A stretch of DNA of 64,000 nucleotides from contig NZ_JNZS01000033.1 of NCBI RefSeq assembly GCF_000718515.1, forward strand, positions 1 through 64,000, written 5' to 3'. The notes beneath the pieces were generated by a model. That model made no database searches. It was not told the origin of the DNA and saw only the letters and a list, made by a program, of their open reading frames with translations. Position 1 is the first letter of the stretch; each line of letters starts with the position of its first letter. The stretch comes from Micromonospora parva. GTDB taxonomy: Bacteria > Actinomycetota > Actinomycetes > Mycobacteriales > Micromonosporaceae. The translations under genes and the position numbers were made by a program. Of this stretch, positions 1-8,357 are shown in pieces.

Positions 1-70
1 CCGCGCCCCCGCGCCCCCGCGCCCCCGCGCCCCCGCCCCCGCCCCCGCGCCCCGCGCCCCGCGCCCCCGC
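1..70. repeat. C/G simple-sequence run
   Basis: The first 70 bases are almost purely C and G, built from iterations of CGCGCCCC and CCGCCCC units. Nothing coding is evident. It abuts the palindromic repeat at 67-141. Such tracts are prone to slippage and to assembly error, so the exact unit count should be treated with caution. Confidence 0.6.
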
Positions 71-141
71 GATCTTGCAGTTTCGGTTGCCGAGAGGCGT
101 GGAATGACCCCTATGTCGGGACAGAAAGTGCAAGATCGCGG
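67..141. repeat. Palindromic intergenic repeat (REP/MITE-like)
   Basis: Two perfect 13-nt inverted arms, CCGCGATCTTGCA at 67-79 and TGCAAGATCGCGG at 129-141, enclose 49 nt. The inverted similarity continues imperfectly inward (AGTTTCGGTTGCCGA against ACTTTCTGTCCCGA read on the other strand). The unit could fold into one long cruciform or RNA hairpin. It lies between genes, lacks coding capacity, and resembles short non-autonomous repeats scattered in actinobacterial genomes; that it is dispersed is an inference. Confidence 0.6.
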
Positions 142-183
142 CGTGGGGGTGGGGTGGCCTCGTGGGGCCGGGGCCTCGCTCGC

Positions 184-1125
184 TCAGCGGGGGATGATCT
201 CCTGGTCGGCCAGGACAATCAGGTCGTCGGGGCTGGCCGACAGCGGCGCCGTCGCCCCGTCGAGCCACACGAGATAACCCACCGGCGGACCTGACCGACC
301 CCACCGGGCACCGGTGATGGTGGCCGACTTCCCGTGATGTGGCTGCGGAAGCAGGCGTACCCGGGTGCCCGGCGCGTGTCCGTCGTCGGCGACGATGAGC
401 AGCGCGTCGAGGATCTGCCGGGCACCGGCGACCGGCAGCCCCGGAACCCACGGCTCGCCCGCGTGTCCCAGACGCGGCGTCATCATCGTGCTCAACAGCG
501 CGGTCTGCCGGACCGCCTCCTGGCGGACCTGCCCGTCCGCGCTCCGTTCGGCGATGGTCAGCGCCCTCTGGATGCGCGACCAGAGGGCCATCGGCTCCTG
601 GTCGAGCAGGCGACGGGCCTCGCGGTCGATGTCGGCGCAGGCCGTGTCGAGCGCGGTGTCCTCGCCGAGTTCCGCGATCCAGGCGAGGTCCCCCACCTCG
701 GGCAGCAACCCTGGCGACTCCGCCACGACCACTATGTACAGCATCGCGAGCAGTTCCTCGCGGCCCTCGCCGTGATAGAGCGGGCCGACTCCGCTGCCGG
801 TACGCCCCCGGCTGGGCGGGAACCGCTCGACGAGATGCCGCGCCCGGCCGTGTGGCAGGATCGCGGCCCGCCTGCTGTCCGACAACCGCTCCGCGAACGA
901 CCGCCGCTCACGACGTTCGACGAGCAGTTGGCGATGCGGGTCGAACCCGATCGGATAGATCGTCCGCCCGTACCTGGAGAGGGTTTCGCCGGGCCGGAGG
1001 CCGACCGACTCCAGTTGCCGGGCGGCCTCCGAGTAGGCGACGCCGGCCCGGACGGCATGTTCGCGGATGGCGCGCTTGCGGGCGCGTCCCGGGGCTGGGG
1101 TCCGTCGGGGGATGGAATCAGACAT
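184..1125 (-). CDS. Hypothetical protein, 313 aa
   Basis: I do not recognise a family. The start at 1125 is chosen because GGAGG sits just upstream of ATG; an in-frame extension to 1254 lacks such a site and is Pro/Arg rich. The N-terminal 20 residues are basic. The middle is helix-rich with many acidic and Arg residues, and the last 70 residues (from about VRLLPQPHHG) look like a small beta domain. There is no signal peptide, membrane segment or Cys motif, so it is probably cytosolic. It is divergent from the DrrAB-type genes and shares the 285-nt intergenic region with them. Confidence 0.7.
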   Translation of the reverse strand: MSDSIPRRTPAPGRARKRAIREHAVRAGVAYSEAARQLESVGLRPGETLSRYGRTIYPIGFDPHRQLLVERRERRSFAERLSDSRRAAILPHGRARHLVERFPPSRGRTGSGVGPLYHGEGREELLAMLYIVVVAESPGLLPEVGDLAWIAELGEDTALDTACADIDREARRLLDQEPMALWSRIQRALTIAERSADGQVRQEAVRQTALLSTMMTPRLGHAGEPWVPGLPVAGARQILDALLIVADDGHAPGTRVRLLPQPHHGKSATITGARWGRSGPPVGYLVWLDGATAPLSASPDDLIVLADQEIIPR

Positions 1126-1350
1126 GACGCCTCCGGTGCAGCCCCACGCACTCCACCGAACAGGCGGCGCGACCGGCACGCCGGGAGTCGACAGATCGGC
1201 GCGGAGTCGGAGACTCTTGGCCCCGGGCATGCGGTTGGGCGTGGGCCACCACATCGGGCGCTGGCAGGCGCTCTGCCGTCGTCAGCATATCGTGCCGCCG
1301 ACCGTCGGCGTGGCGGTGCGGGCCCCGGCCGCCCTCACCCGCGCGCCCGA

Positions 1351-1388
1351 TGTCAGCCCATGTCGGTGGCGTGTCAGGGCGGTGTCAG
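1351..1388 (+). promoter_or_regulatory. Four TGTCRG direct repeats, 10-11 nt period (BTAD/SARP-type operator)
   Basis: TGTCAG occurs at 1351, 1372 and 1383 and TGTCGG at 1361, giving spacings of 10, 11 and 11 nt on one strand. SARP/AfsR-family activators bind heptamer direct repeats with 11-nt periodicity next to the -10 element. A -10-like CAGACT lies at 1399-1404, ten bases past the last repeat, which would place transcription start at or next to the ATG at 1411. The AfsR-like protein encoded at 3217-6396 is the obvious candidate ligand. Confidence 0.55.
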
Positions 1389-1410
1389 CCGGCCCGCGCA
1401 GACTCGGCGC

Positions 1411-2387
<977 letters not shown>

Positions 2388-2391
<4 letters not shown>

Positions 2392-3215
2392 GCACCCTCA
2401 CCGACACAGCGCCCACGACCCGCCGCGGGCTGTCGACGACCGCCCCGAACCCACGGCCGTTGCGGCTGGTCCGGCACTCGTTGGCGCTCGCGAAGCGCAG
2501 CCTCATCAAGACCTGGCGTACGCCCGAGGCGCTCATCGACGTCACAGTGCAGCCGGTGCTGTTCCTCGTCATCTTCGTGTACATCTTCGGCGGCGCGGTC
2601 GCCGGCTCGACCCACGACTACCTGCAGTTCCTGCTGCCCGGCATTTTGGCGCAGACGATCGCCACCGGCGCCATCGCGATCGGCGTCAACCTCAACACCG
2701 ACATCGCCAAGGGCATCTTCGACCGGTTCCGGTCGTTGCCGATCCCCCGCTCCGCGCCACTTGTCGGCGCGGTCCTCGGCGACGTCGTCAGGTACGTCAT
2801 CGTCACCGTGTCGACCCTCGCGATCGGCTACGTGATGGGTTTCCGGATCGACACCGACCCGTTCCGGGCGGTCGCCGGATGTCTGCTCGCGGTGCTGTTC
2901 GCGCTCTGCCTGAGCTGGTTGCCGGTGCTGGTGTCGATGAAGGTGCGCACGCCGGGCGCCGTCCAGGGTCTGATGTTCGCGCTGATCATGCCGCTGAGCT
3001 TCGCGTCGAACGTGTTCGTCGACGCGGACACCCTGCCGGGCTGGATGCGGACGTTCGTGGACGTCAACCCGATGACCCACCTGGTGGCGTCGGTACGCGG
3101 GCTGTTCCTCGGCACCCCGCTCGGCTCACACGTGTGGTGGACGCTCGCCTGGTGCGCCGGCTTCGTGGCGCTGTTCATGCCGTTGGCGCTGCGGGCGTAC
3201 CGCAAGAAGATCTGA
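2388..3215 (+). CDS. DrrB-type ABC-2 permease
   Basis: This is the membrane partner of the preceding ATPase. The 275-aa protein has a cytosolic N-terminal arm of about 45 residues followed by about six hydrophobic segments, with the ABC-2 features IKTWRTPEALID near the start and a late NPMTHLVASVRGLFLG stretch, as in DrrB-family transporters. Its ATG overlaps the ATPase stop (ATGA), so the two should be translationally coupled. The stop codon lies one base from the stop of the convergent regulator gene, leaving no room for an intergenic terminator. A role in antibiotic or lipid export is inferred from the family. Confidence 0.92.
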
Positions 3216-3216
3216 G

Positions 3217-6200
3217 TCAGGCGAGCAGGTCGTCCATCAGTTCGCGGATCCGGTTGACGGCCGCGGCGGGCGGCCGCTCGCGCCACCCGGTCAGCAACGG
3301 CTCACGCTGCTCCTCGTCCCCGAGGATGGCGTTGAGCCGTTCGCTGATCCCGGTGGGGAAGAACATCTCGATGTGGGTGCCGATCCGCTTGGCGAGGACT
3401 GACAGTTCGCGGGCGGTGTCGGCGTCGCCCCGGTACGCCGCGAGTTCCGCGCCGCCCGACGCCCACGCCCCGATCACCGGCAGGTCCCGTGAGTTGAGCG
3501 CGTCGTCGCGGGTGAGCGACAGCATCGCGGTCGCCTGGACGGCCGGGTCGTCACCCGACGCCGGTCGCGCCTCGGCAACCCGCAGGCAGAGGACGGCCGC
3601 CGCGGCCCGGAGCATCGCCCGCGGCTGTGGCTGCGGCCCGGCCCAACCGGCGAGGATGCGGGTCATCTCGTCGACGTGGGTGAGCGCCTCGTCGTAGCGC
3701 CCGCGCTGCCAGGCGAGGTGCCCCAGGCCGAGCACCGCCTGCGCGGCGTCCATCTGGTCGGCCTGGCCCGGTGTGGCGGTCTCGCCCAGTCGCCGTTCCG
3801 CCTCCGCGTCGCCGGTGAGGGCGAGCTGCACGTCCAGTCGGAGCCGGATCGACCGCGCGTCCTGCGCGGCGCCGACCAGCTCCATGTGGTGCACGCTGCG
3901 CGTCAGCCACTCGGCCGACCGGGCGTCTCCGCCCGGGACCAGGAACTGCCCGACGGCACCTGCCGCCATCGCCATGCCCCAGTGGTCGCCGACCACCTCG
4001 AAGCGGTGGTACGCCTGCTCGGCGTCACTGATCGACGCTTCCGGCTGGCCGCCGTTCTCGCGTACCGCCGCGCGTGCGAACAACCCGAGCCCCTGCACGT
4101 ACGGGTCCGGGTGGGCGACCAGCTCGGTCGCGTTCTTCAGGCTCTGCTCCAGGTCGGACGTGTCGAAGCCGGGCAGCGCCGCCGCGAGGGCGGTCAGCCG
4201 GGAAGACACCTCGGCGGGTCGTTCGGCCTGGACCAACCGCAGGGCCCGGCGGGCGAGCACGGCGGGCCGCAGGTCGGCGCTGATGCCGGCGTTCACGCTG
4301 ATCACCACGCACGTCCAGGCCAGCCGGTCGGCGTTGGGCAGTGGCCGGCCGCTGGCCGCACCCCGCAGGATCGCCGACCGCAGCCGCCGCCGGGGGTCGT
4401 CGATGTGCAGCAGTCCGCGCGCCCAGCCCAGGACCTCAAGGTGCAGGCCGCGCACCGACCAGAGGTGGAACAGCGCGGTGGCGACGTCGACCGAGGCGGG
4501 CTCGTCGTCCTCCCGCATCGCCCAGCGCAGGCCCGCGACCAGGTTGTCCTGCTCGGCGGCGCACCGGTGCAGCGCCTCCACCTGGTCAGGTCCGATGAAG
4601 CGGCCGGCGAGCGCGACGGCCTGTTCCCGCGCCCAGCCGACCAGGCCGGCCATGGCCCGGCCCCGGTCGCCGGCCGCGTCCAGCCGGGCTTCGCCGTACT
4701 CACGGACCGTTTCGAGCATCCGGTAGCGGGGCGGACCGTCCCCCTCGACCAGGGTCAGCAGGGACTGCTCCACAAGGGTCGCCAGGCCGCGACGGACGTC
4801 CGGGACCTGCGCGACGGCGGCGGCGAGGTCCGCGGTGAACGGCGCGGGAATGACAGCTACCCGCTGGAGCAGGTCGCGGTCGTCCTCGGCGAGCAGTTCC
4901 CGGCTCCAGTCGACCAGCGCCCACAGGCTGGCGTGCCGCTCGGGTAGACCCCGCAGGGCGTCGTCGAGCAGCGCGAACCGGTTGGTCAGCCCGGCGAGCA
5001 CGTCGTCGATCGGCATGTGCCGCAGTCGCGCGGCGGCCAGTTCGAGCGCCAGCGGCAGGTTGTCGAGCCGGTGGCACAGGACGAGCGCCCGTTCGGTATC
5101 CCAGGTGGGCACGGCGCCGCCGGCCCGTGCCCGCGACTCGACGAGCGCGAGCGCGTCGGGGTCCGGCAGCGCGGTCAGCCGGTGCACCAACTCGCCGACC
5201 AGGCCCAGTGGGGCGCGGCTCGTCGCGAGCACCGCGACCTCCGGCGAGGCCGCGGCCACCAGGTCCGCGACGACGACGGCCACCGCGTCGAGCACGTGCT
5301 CGCAGTTGTCCAGCACCAGCAACCCGTCCAGGTCCGGCGCGACGGCACGCAGCCGCTCCCCGGGGTTGAGGACCCGACGTTCCAGACCCAGGTTGCCGCC
5401 GGTCGCCGTGGTGTCCGCGCCACCGAGCGCGGCGAGCACAGTGGGCAGCACCTCGTCCGGCGAGCGCAGGCCGGCGAGTTCGATCACGCGCACCGCCCGT
5501 CCGGCCGCCGCCGTACGCCTGGCCACCTCGGCGGCGAGCCGGGTCTTGCCCGCCCCGCCGGTCGCCACGATCGTCACGACGGGTGCCTCGGTGAGAGCGC
5601 CGGTGATGGTCTCGACGTCCCCCTCCCGCCCGACGAGGGCTGCCATCGGACGACGCCACGCGGCGGGCAGCGTGATCCGCGCCGGTTGCCGGGGTGGCGT
5701 GGCGACGGGCGGGGCGGTGAGTTCCCCGCGCAGCAACGCCAGGTGGGCGGCGGTGATCACCGGTGACGGGTCGGTGCCGTACCGGTCGGCCAGGTCGGCG
5801 CGCAGCCGCTCAACCAGCTCCAGCGCCTCCGCCTCCCGCCCCTGGGCGGCCAGCACCCGCACGAGCAGGGCGGCGGACGGTTCGTCCGGTGGCGTACGCG
5901 CGACGAGCCGGCCCAGGTCGGCCTCGTCGAACGGGCCCACGCCGGCGAGTGCCGCCTCGGCGCGCAGCGCGGCGACGTCGGCGAACAGGCGGGTGTCCTC
6001 GGCGCCGACCAACTCCGGCACCTCGGGGAACAGGGCACGGGCCTGATCGGCCAGGCCCCGGGCGGCCCGGACGTCACCGCACCGGAGCACGGTGCGCGCC
6101 TGGTCGGTGAGCGCGCGCGCCTCGACCGCGTCGACGGTGATCTCCTCGGCGGGCAACCGGTATCCGCCCGGCACCGCGACCACTGGCAAGCCGAGGCGGC

Positions 6201-6396
6201 GTACCCGGGACACGAGCGCCTGGACGGCGCCTGTCGCGTCGTCGGGTGGCGCGCCGTCCCAGACGGCGTCCACGAGCAGGGTGACGGAGACCGCCCGCCC
6301 GCGCGCGTCGACGAGCTCGCGGAGCACCGCCGCGAGCCGTTCACCCCGAACGGGCTGGCCGTCGACGGCCAGGGGGCCGAGGGTCGCGATCTGCAC
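3217..6396 (-). CDS. AfsR-like BTAD/NB-ARC transcriptional regulator
   Basis: This large signal-integrating activator (1059 aa) has an OmpR-type winged helix (about residues 1-80), a bacterial transcriptional activation domain (about 85-235), an NB-ARC ATPase with P-loop VATGGAGKTRLA near residue 280 and LLVLDNCEH as Walker B, and a helical TPR-like C-terminus. GTG 6396 is preferred because it yields the family-typical beginning (M/V)QIATLGPLAV and has GGGGGA ten bases upstream; GTG 6414 would add six residues. The gene is convergent with the DrrAB-type operon, whose promoter carries SARP-like direct repeats, so direct control of that exporter is the leading hypothesis. Confidence 0.9.
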   Translation of the reverse strand: MQIATLGPLAVDGQPVRGERLAAVLRELVDARGRAVSVTLLVDAVWDGAPPDDATGAVQALVSRVRRLGLPVVAVPGGYRLPAEEITVDAVEARALTDQARTVLRCGDVRAARGLADQARALFPEVPELVGAEDTRLFADVAALRAEAALAGVGPFDEADLGRLVARTPPDEPSAALLVRVLAAQGREAEALELVERLRADLADRYGTDPSPVITAAHLALLRGELTAPPVATPPRQPARITLPAAWRRPMAALVGREGDVETITGALTEAPVVTIVATGGAGKTRLAAEVARRTAAAGRAVRVIELAGLRSPDEVLPTVLAALGGADTTATGGNLGLERRVLNPGERLRAVAPDLDGLLVLDNCEHVLDAVAVVVADLVAAASPEVAVLATSRAPLGLVGELVHRLTALPDPDALALVESRARAGGAVPTWDTERALVLCHRLDNLPLALELAAARLRHMPIDDVLAGLTNRFALLDDALRGLPERHASLWALVDWSRELLAEDDRDLLQRVAVIPAPFTADLAAAVAQVPDVRRGLATLVEQSLLTLVEGDGPPRYRMLETVREYGEARLDAAGDRGRAMAGLVGWAREQAVALAGRFIGPDQVEALHRCAAEQDNLVAGLRWAMREDDEPASVDVATALFHLWSVRGLHLEVLGWARGLLHIDDPRRRLRSAILRGAASGRPLPNADRLAWTCVVISVNAGISADLRPAVLARRALRLVQAERPAEVSSRLTALAAALPGFDTSDLEQSLKNATELVAHPDPYVQGLGLFARAAVRENGGQPEASISDAEQAYHRFEVVGDHWGMAMAAGAVGQFLVPGGDARSAEWLTRSVHHMELVGAAQDARSIRLRLDVQLALTGDAEAERRLGETATPGQADQMDAAQAVLGLGHLAWQRGRYDEALTHVDEMTRILAGWAGPQPQPRAMLRAAAAVLCLRVAEARPASGDDPAVQATAMLSLTRDDALNSRDLPVIGAWASGGAELAAYRGDADTARELSVLAKRIGTHIEMFFPTGISERLNAILGDEEQREPLLTGWRERPPAAAVNRIRELMDDLLA

Positions 6397-6470
6397 AGAC
6401 CCAGCATCCCCCACGTGCGCACGGACCCGATGACCACCGGTGCGCCCGGCTGGTCACGGCCACGACCGGC

Positions 6471-6508
6471 TTGACAGGTGATCGTTTGGTTAGGTTAGCC
6501 TAACCTCA
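6471..6508 (+). promoter_or_regulatory. Promoter with DmdR/IdeR iron box; probably leaderless
   Basis: TTAGGTTAGCCTAACCT at 6490-6506 matches the actinobacterial DtxR/IdeR/DmdR consensus (TTAGGTTAGSCTAACCTAA) at its first 17 positions. TTGACA at 6471-6476 is a perfect -35 hexamer, and TAGCCT at 6496-6501 fits an actinobacterial TANNNT -10 box inside the iron box. That -10 would place transcription start at about 6508, the A of the ATG, and no Shine-Dalgarno sequence is present. Iron-loaded repressor bound here would occlude RNA polymerase. Confidence 0.85.
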
Positions 6509-7341
6509 TGCAGAACGAGTTGGCGTCGGCCAACGGAGCTTGCCGCCTGTCCGGCGTCGACCTCCGTCTGGGTTATCACGGTGTGCCGGTGGTGCACGGT
6601 GCCGTGATCGACCTCCGCGAGGGCGCCGTCACCGCACTCGTGGGGCCCAACGGCAGCGGCAAGTCCACCCTGCTGCGGGCCCTGGCCCGGCTGCACCCGA
6701 TCGAGGCCGGCACAGTGCACCTCGCCGACGGCGTCACCGCCGCCGGTCTCGCCGCCCGGGAGTTCGCCCGGCGGGTCACCCTGCTCGCCCAGAGCCGGCC
6801 GGTGCCCAGCGGGGTCACCGTCCGCGACGTCGTCGGCTACGGCCGCCACCCCTACCGGGGGCGCTGGCGCACTGAGGACCCGGACGGTCCCGCCGCCATC
6901 GCACGTGCCATGGACGTCACCGGCGTCGCCACGATGGCCGATCGCCCGGTCGACGAACTGTCCGGAGGCGAGTTGCAGCGGGTGTGGTTGGCCACCTGCC
7001 TCGCCCAGGACACCCCGGTCCTGCTCCTCGACGAGCCCACCACGTTCCTCGACCTGCGGTACCAGGTGGAGATCCTCGACCTGGTCCGTGACCTCGCGGA
7101 CGATCACGGCGTCGCCGTCGGCGTCGTGCTGCACGACCTCAACCAGGCGGCGGCCGTGGCGGACGAGGTGGTCCTGTTGCACCAGGGCCGGGTCCGCGCC
7201 ACCGGCACCCCGGCCACCGTGTTCACCGAGGACGCCCTCACCGAGACCTACGGCATCCGCATCGAGGTGACCACCGATCCGGTCAGCGGACTGGTCACCA
7301 CCCGCCCCGTCGGGCGGCACCAGATCCGCGCCCTGGTCTGA
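6508..7341 (+). CDS. Ferric-siderophore ABC transporter ATPase (FecE/FhuC type)
   Basis: This ATPase energises ferric-siderophore import. Of 277 residues, Walker A GPNGSGKS is at 46-53, signature LSGGELQ at 151-156, Walker B VLLLDEP at 171-177, and a downstream HDLNQAAAVADEVVLL switch region is present. It is the first gene of the iron-box operon: binding lipoprotein, fused permease and siderophore-interacting protein follow on the same strand. Translation probably begins at ATG 6508 on a leaderless message, since the iron box occupies the Shine-Dalgarno position. Iron repression is therefore expected at the transcriptional level. Confidence 0.95.
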   Translation: MQNELASANGACRLSGVDLRLGYHGVPVVHGAVIDLREGAVTALVGPNGSGKSTLLRALARLHPIEAGTVHLADGVTAAGLAAREFARRVTLLAQSRPVPSGVTVRDVVGYGRHPYRGRWRTEDPDGPAAIARAMDVTGVATMADRPVDELSGGELQRVWLATCLAQDTPVLLLDEPTTFLDLRYQVEILDLVRDLADDHGVAVGVVLHDLNQAAAVADEVVLLHQGRVRATGTPATVFTEDALTETYGIRIEVTTDPVSGLVTTRPVGRHQIRALV

Positions 7342-7373
7342 ACACCCCTCATCCCCAGCAGAGAAAGACCGTC

Positions 7374-8357
7374 ATGACCCGTACCCGTTTCACCGCCCTC
7401 ATCGCCGTCGTGGCCGCGCTGACACTCGGCGCCTGCGGCACCACCGAGAACGCCGCCGCCCCCGAGGCCTCCGCCCCGGCGTCCGGTGGCCCGGTCACCG
7501 TCACCGACAGCCGGGGTAAGGAGATCACCCTCAAGGCGCCGGCGACCAAGGTCGTCGGCCTTGAGTGGGGCGAGGTCGAGCTGCTGGTCAGCCTGGGCGT
7601 CATGCCCGTCGGTGTCGCCGATCCCAAGGGCTACGGCACCTGGGTCACCTCCGCGAAGCTCGACCCGACCGTCAAGGACGTCGGCGTCCGCGGCGAGCCC
7701 AGCGTCGACTCGATCGTCGCCCTCCAGCCCGACCTCGTCGTGATGGAGGACGACCGGGGCGGCGCCATCGTCAGTCAGCTGGAGAAGTTCGTGCCCGTCC
7801 TGGTCGCCAAGGGCAGTGACGCCACCGACAACCTCGGCCGGATGCGCACCGACCTCAACATGATCGCGAAGGCGGTCGGCAAGACCACCGAGGCGCAGAA
7901 GCTGCTCGCCGACTTCGACACGGCCATCGCCGACGGCAAGAAGAAGATCGCGGACGCGGGGGCCGCCGGCCGCCCGTTCGCCATCGCCGACGGCTGGAAG
8001 GAGGGCAGCACCGTCAGCATCCGGATGTTCGGCGAGGGCGCGCTGGTCTCCCAGATCGGCATCCAACTCGGCCTCACCAACGCCTGGACCGGCAAGACCG
8101 ACGAGGTGTGGGGCCTGGGCCAGACCGACGTCGAGGGCATGACCGTCCTCAAGGACCCGAACACGCACCTGTTCTACAACGCCTCCGACGGCGAGGACGT
8201 GTTCGCCGACGGGCTCGCCGGCAACGCCATCTGGACGTCGCTGCCCTTCGTCAAGCAGGGCAACCTGCACAAGATGCCCAACGGCATCTGGACCTTCGGC
8301 GGTCCGCTCTCCGGCAAGCAGTACATCGACGAACTCGTCAAGACGTACGCGGTGTGA
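7374..8357 (+). CDS. Ferric-siderophore-binding lipoprotein (FecB type)
   Basis: This is the extracytoplasmic receptor that captures a ferric siderophore for the ABC importer. The 327-aa precursor begins with a Sec signal and lipobox LTLGAC, so the mature protein is lipid-anchored at about Cys22. Two Rossmann-like lobes follow, the first opened by VTVTDSRGKEITL and PATKVVGLEWGEVELLVSLG, typical of class III (helical backbone) periplasmic-binding proteins. AGAGAAAG lies upstream of ATG 7374. Its stop overlaps the permease GTG start by 4 nt. The siderophore bound cannot be deduced. Confidence 0.94.
   Translation: MTRTRFTALIAVVAALTLGACGTTENAAAPEASAPASGGPVTVTDSRGKEITLKAPATKVVGLEWGEVELLVSLGVMPVGVADPKGYGTWVTSAKLDPTVKDVGVRGEPSVDSIVALQPDLVVMEDDRGGAIVSQLEKFVPVLVAKGSDATDNLGRMRTDLNMIAKAVGKTTEAQKLLADFDTAIADGKKKIADAGAAGRPFAIADGWKEGSTVSIRMFGEGALVSQIGIQLGLTNAWTGKTDEVWGLGQTDVEGMTVLKDPNTHLFYNASDGEDVFADGLAGNAIWTSLPFVKQGNLHKMPNGIWTFGGPLSGKQYIDELVKTYAV

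Noticed and set aside
1..70. C/G-rich run as a CRISPR-like or tandem functional array
   Set aside because: Units are too short and irregular, no spacers exist and no cas genes are present; simple-sequence expansion explains it.
334..1410. Long upstream in-frame extension of the DrrA-type ATPase (total 685 codons)
   Set aside because: The extension is antisense to the 184-1125 gene, Pro/Arg rich and without domains; the ATPase fold starts at 1411.
8108..8353. Upstream extension of the fused permease gene
   Set aside because: It lies inside the binding-lipoprotein gene in another frame; GTG 8354 with a 4-nt overlap is the natural start.
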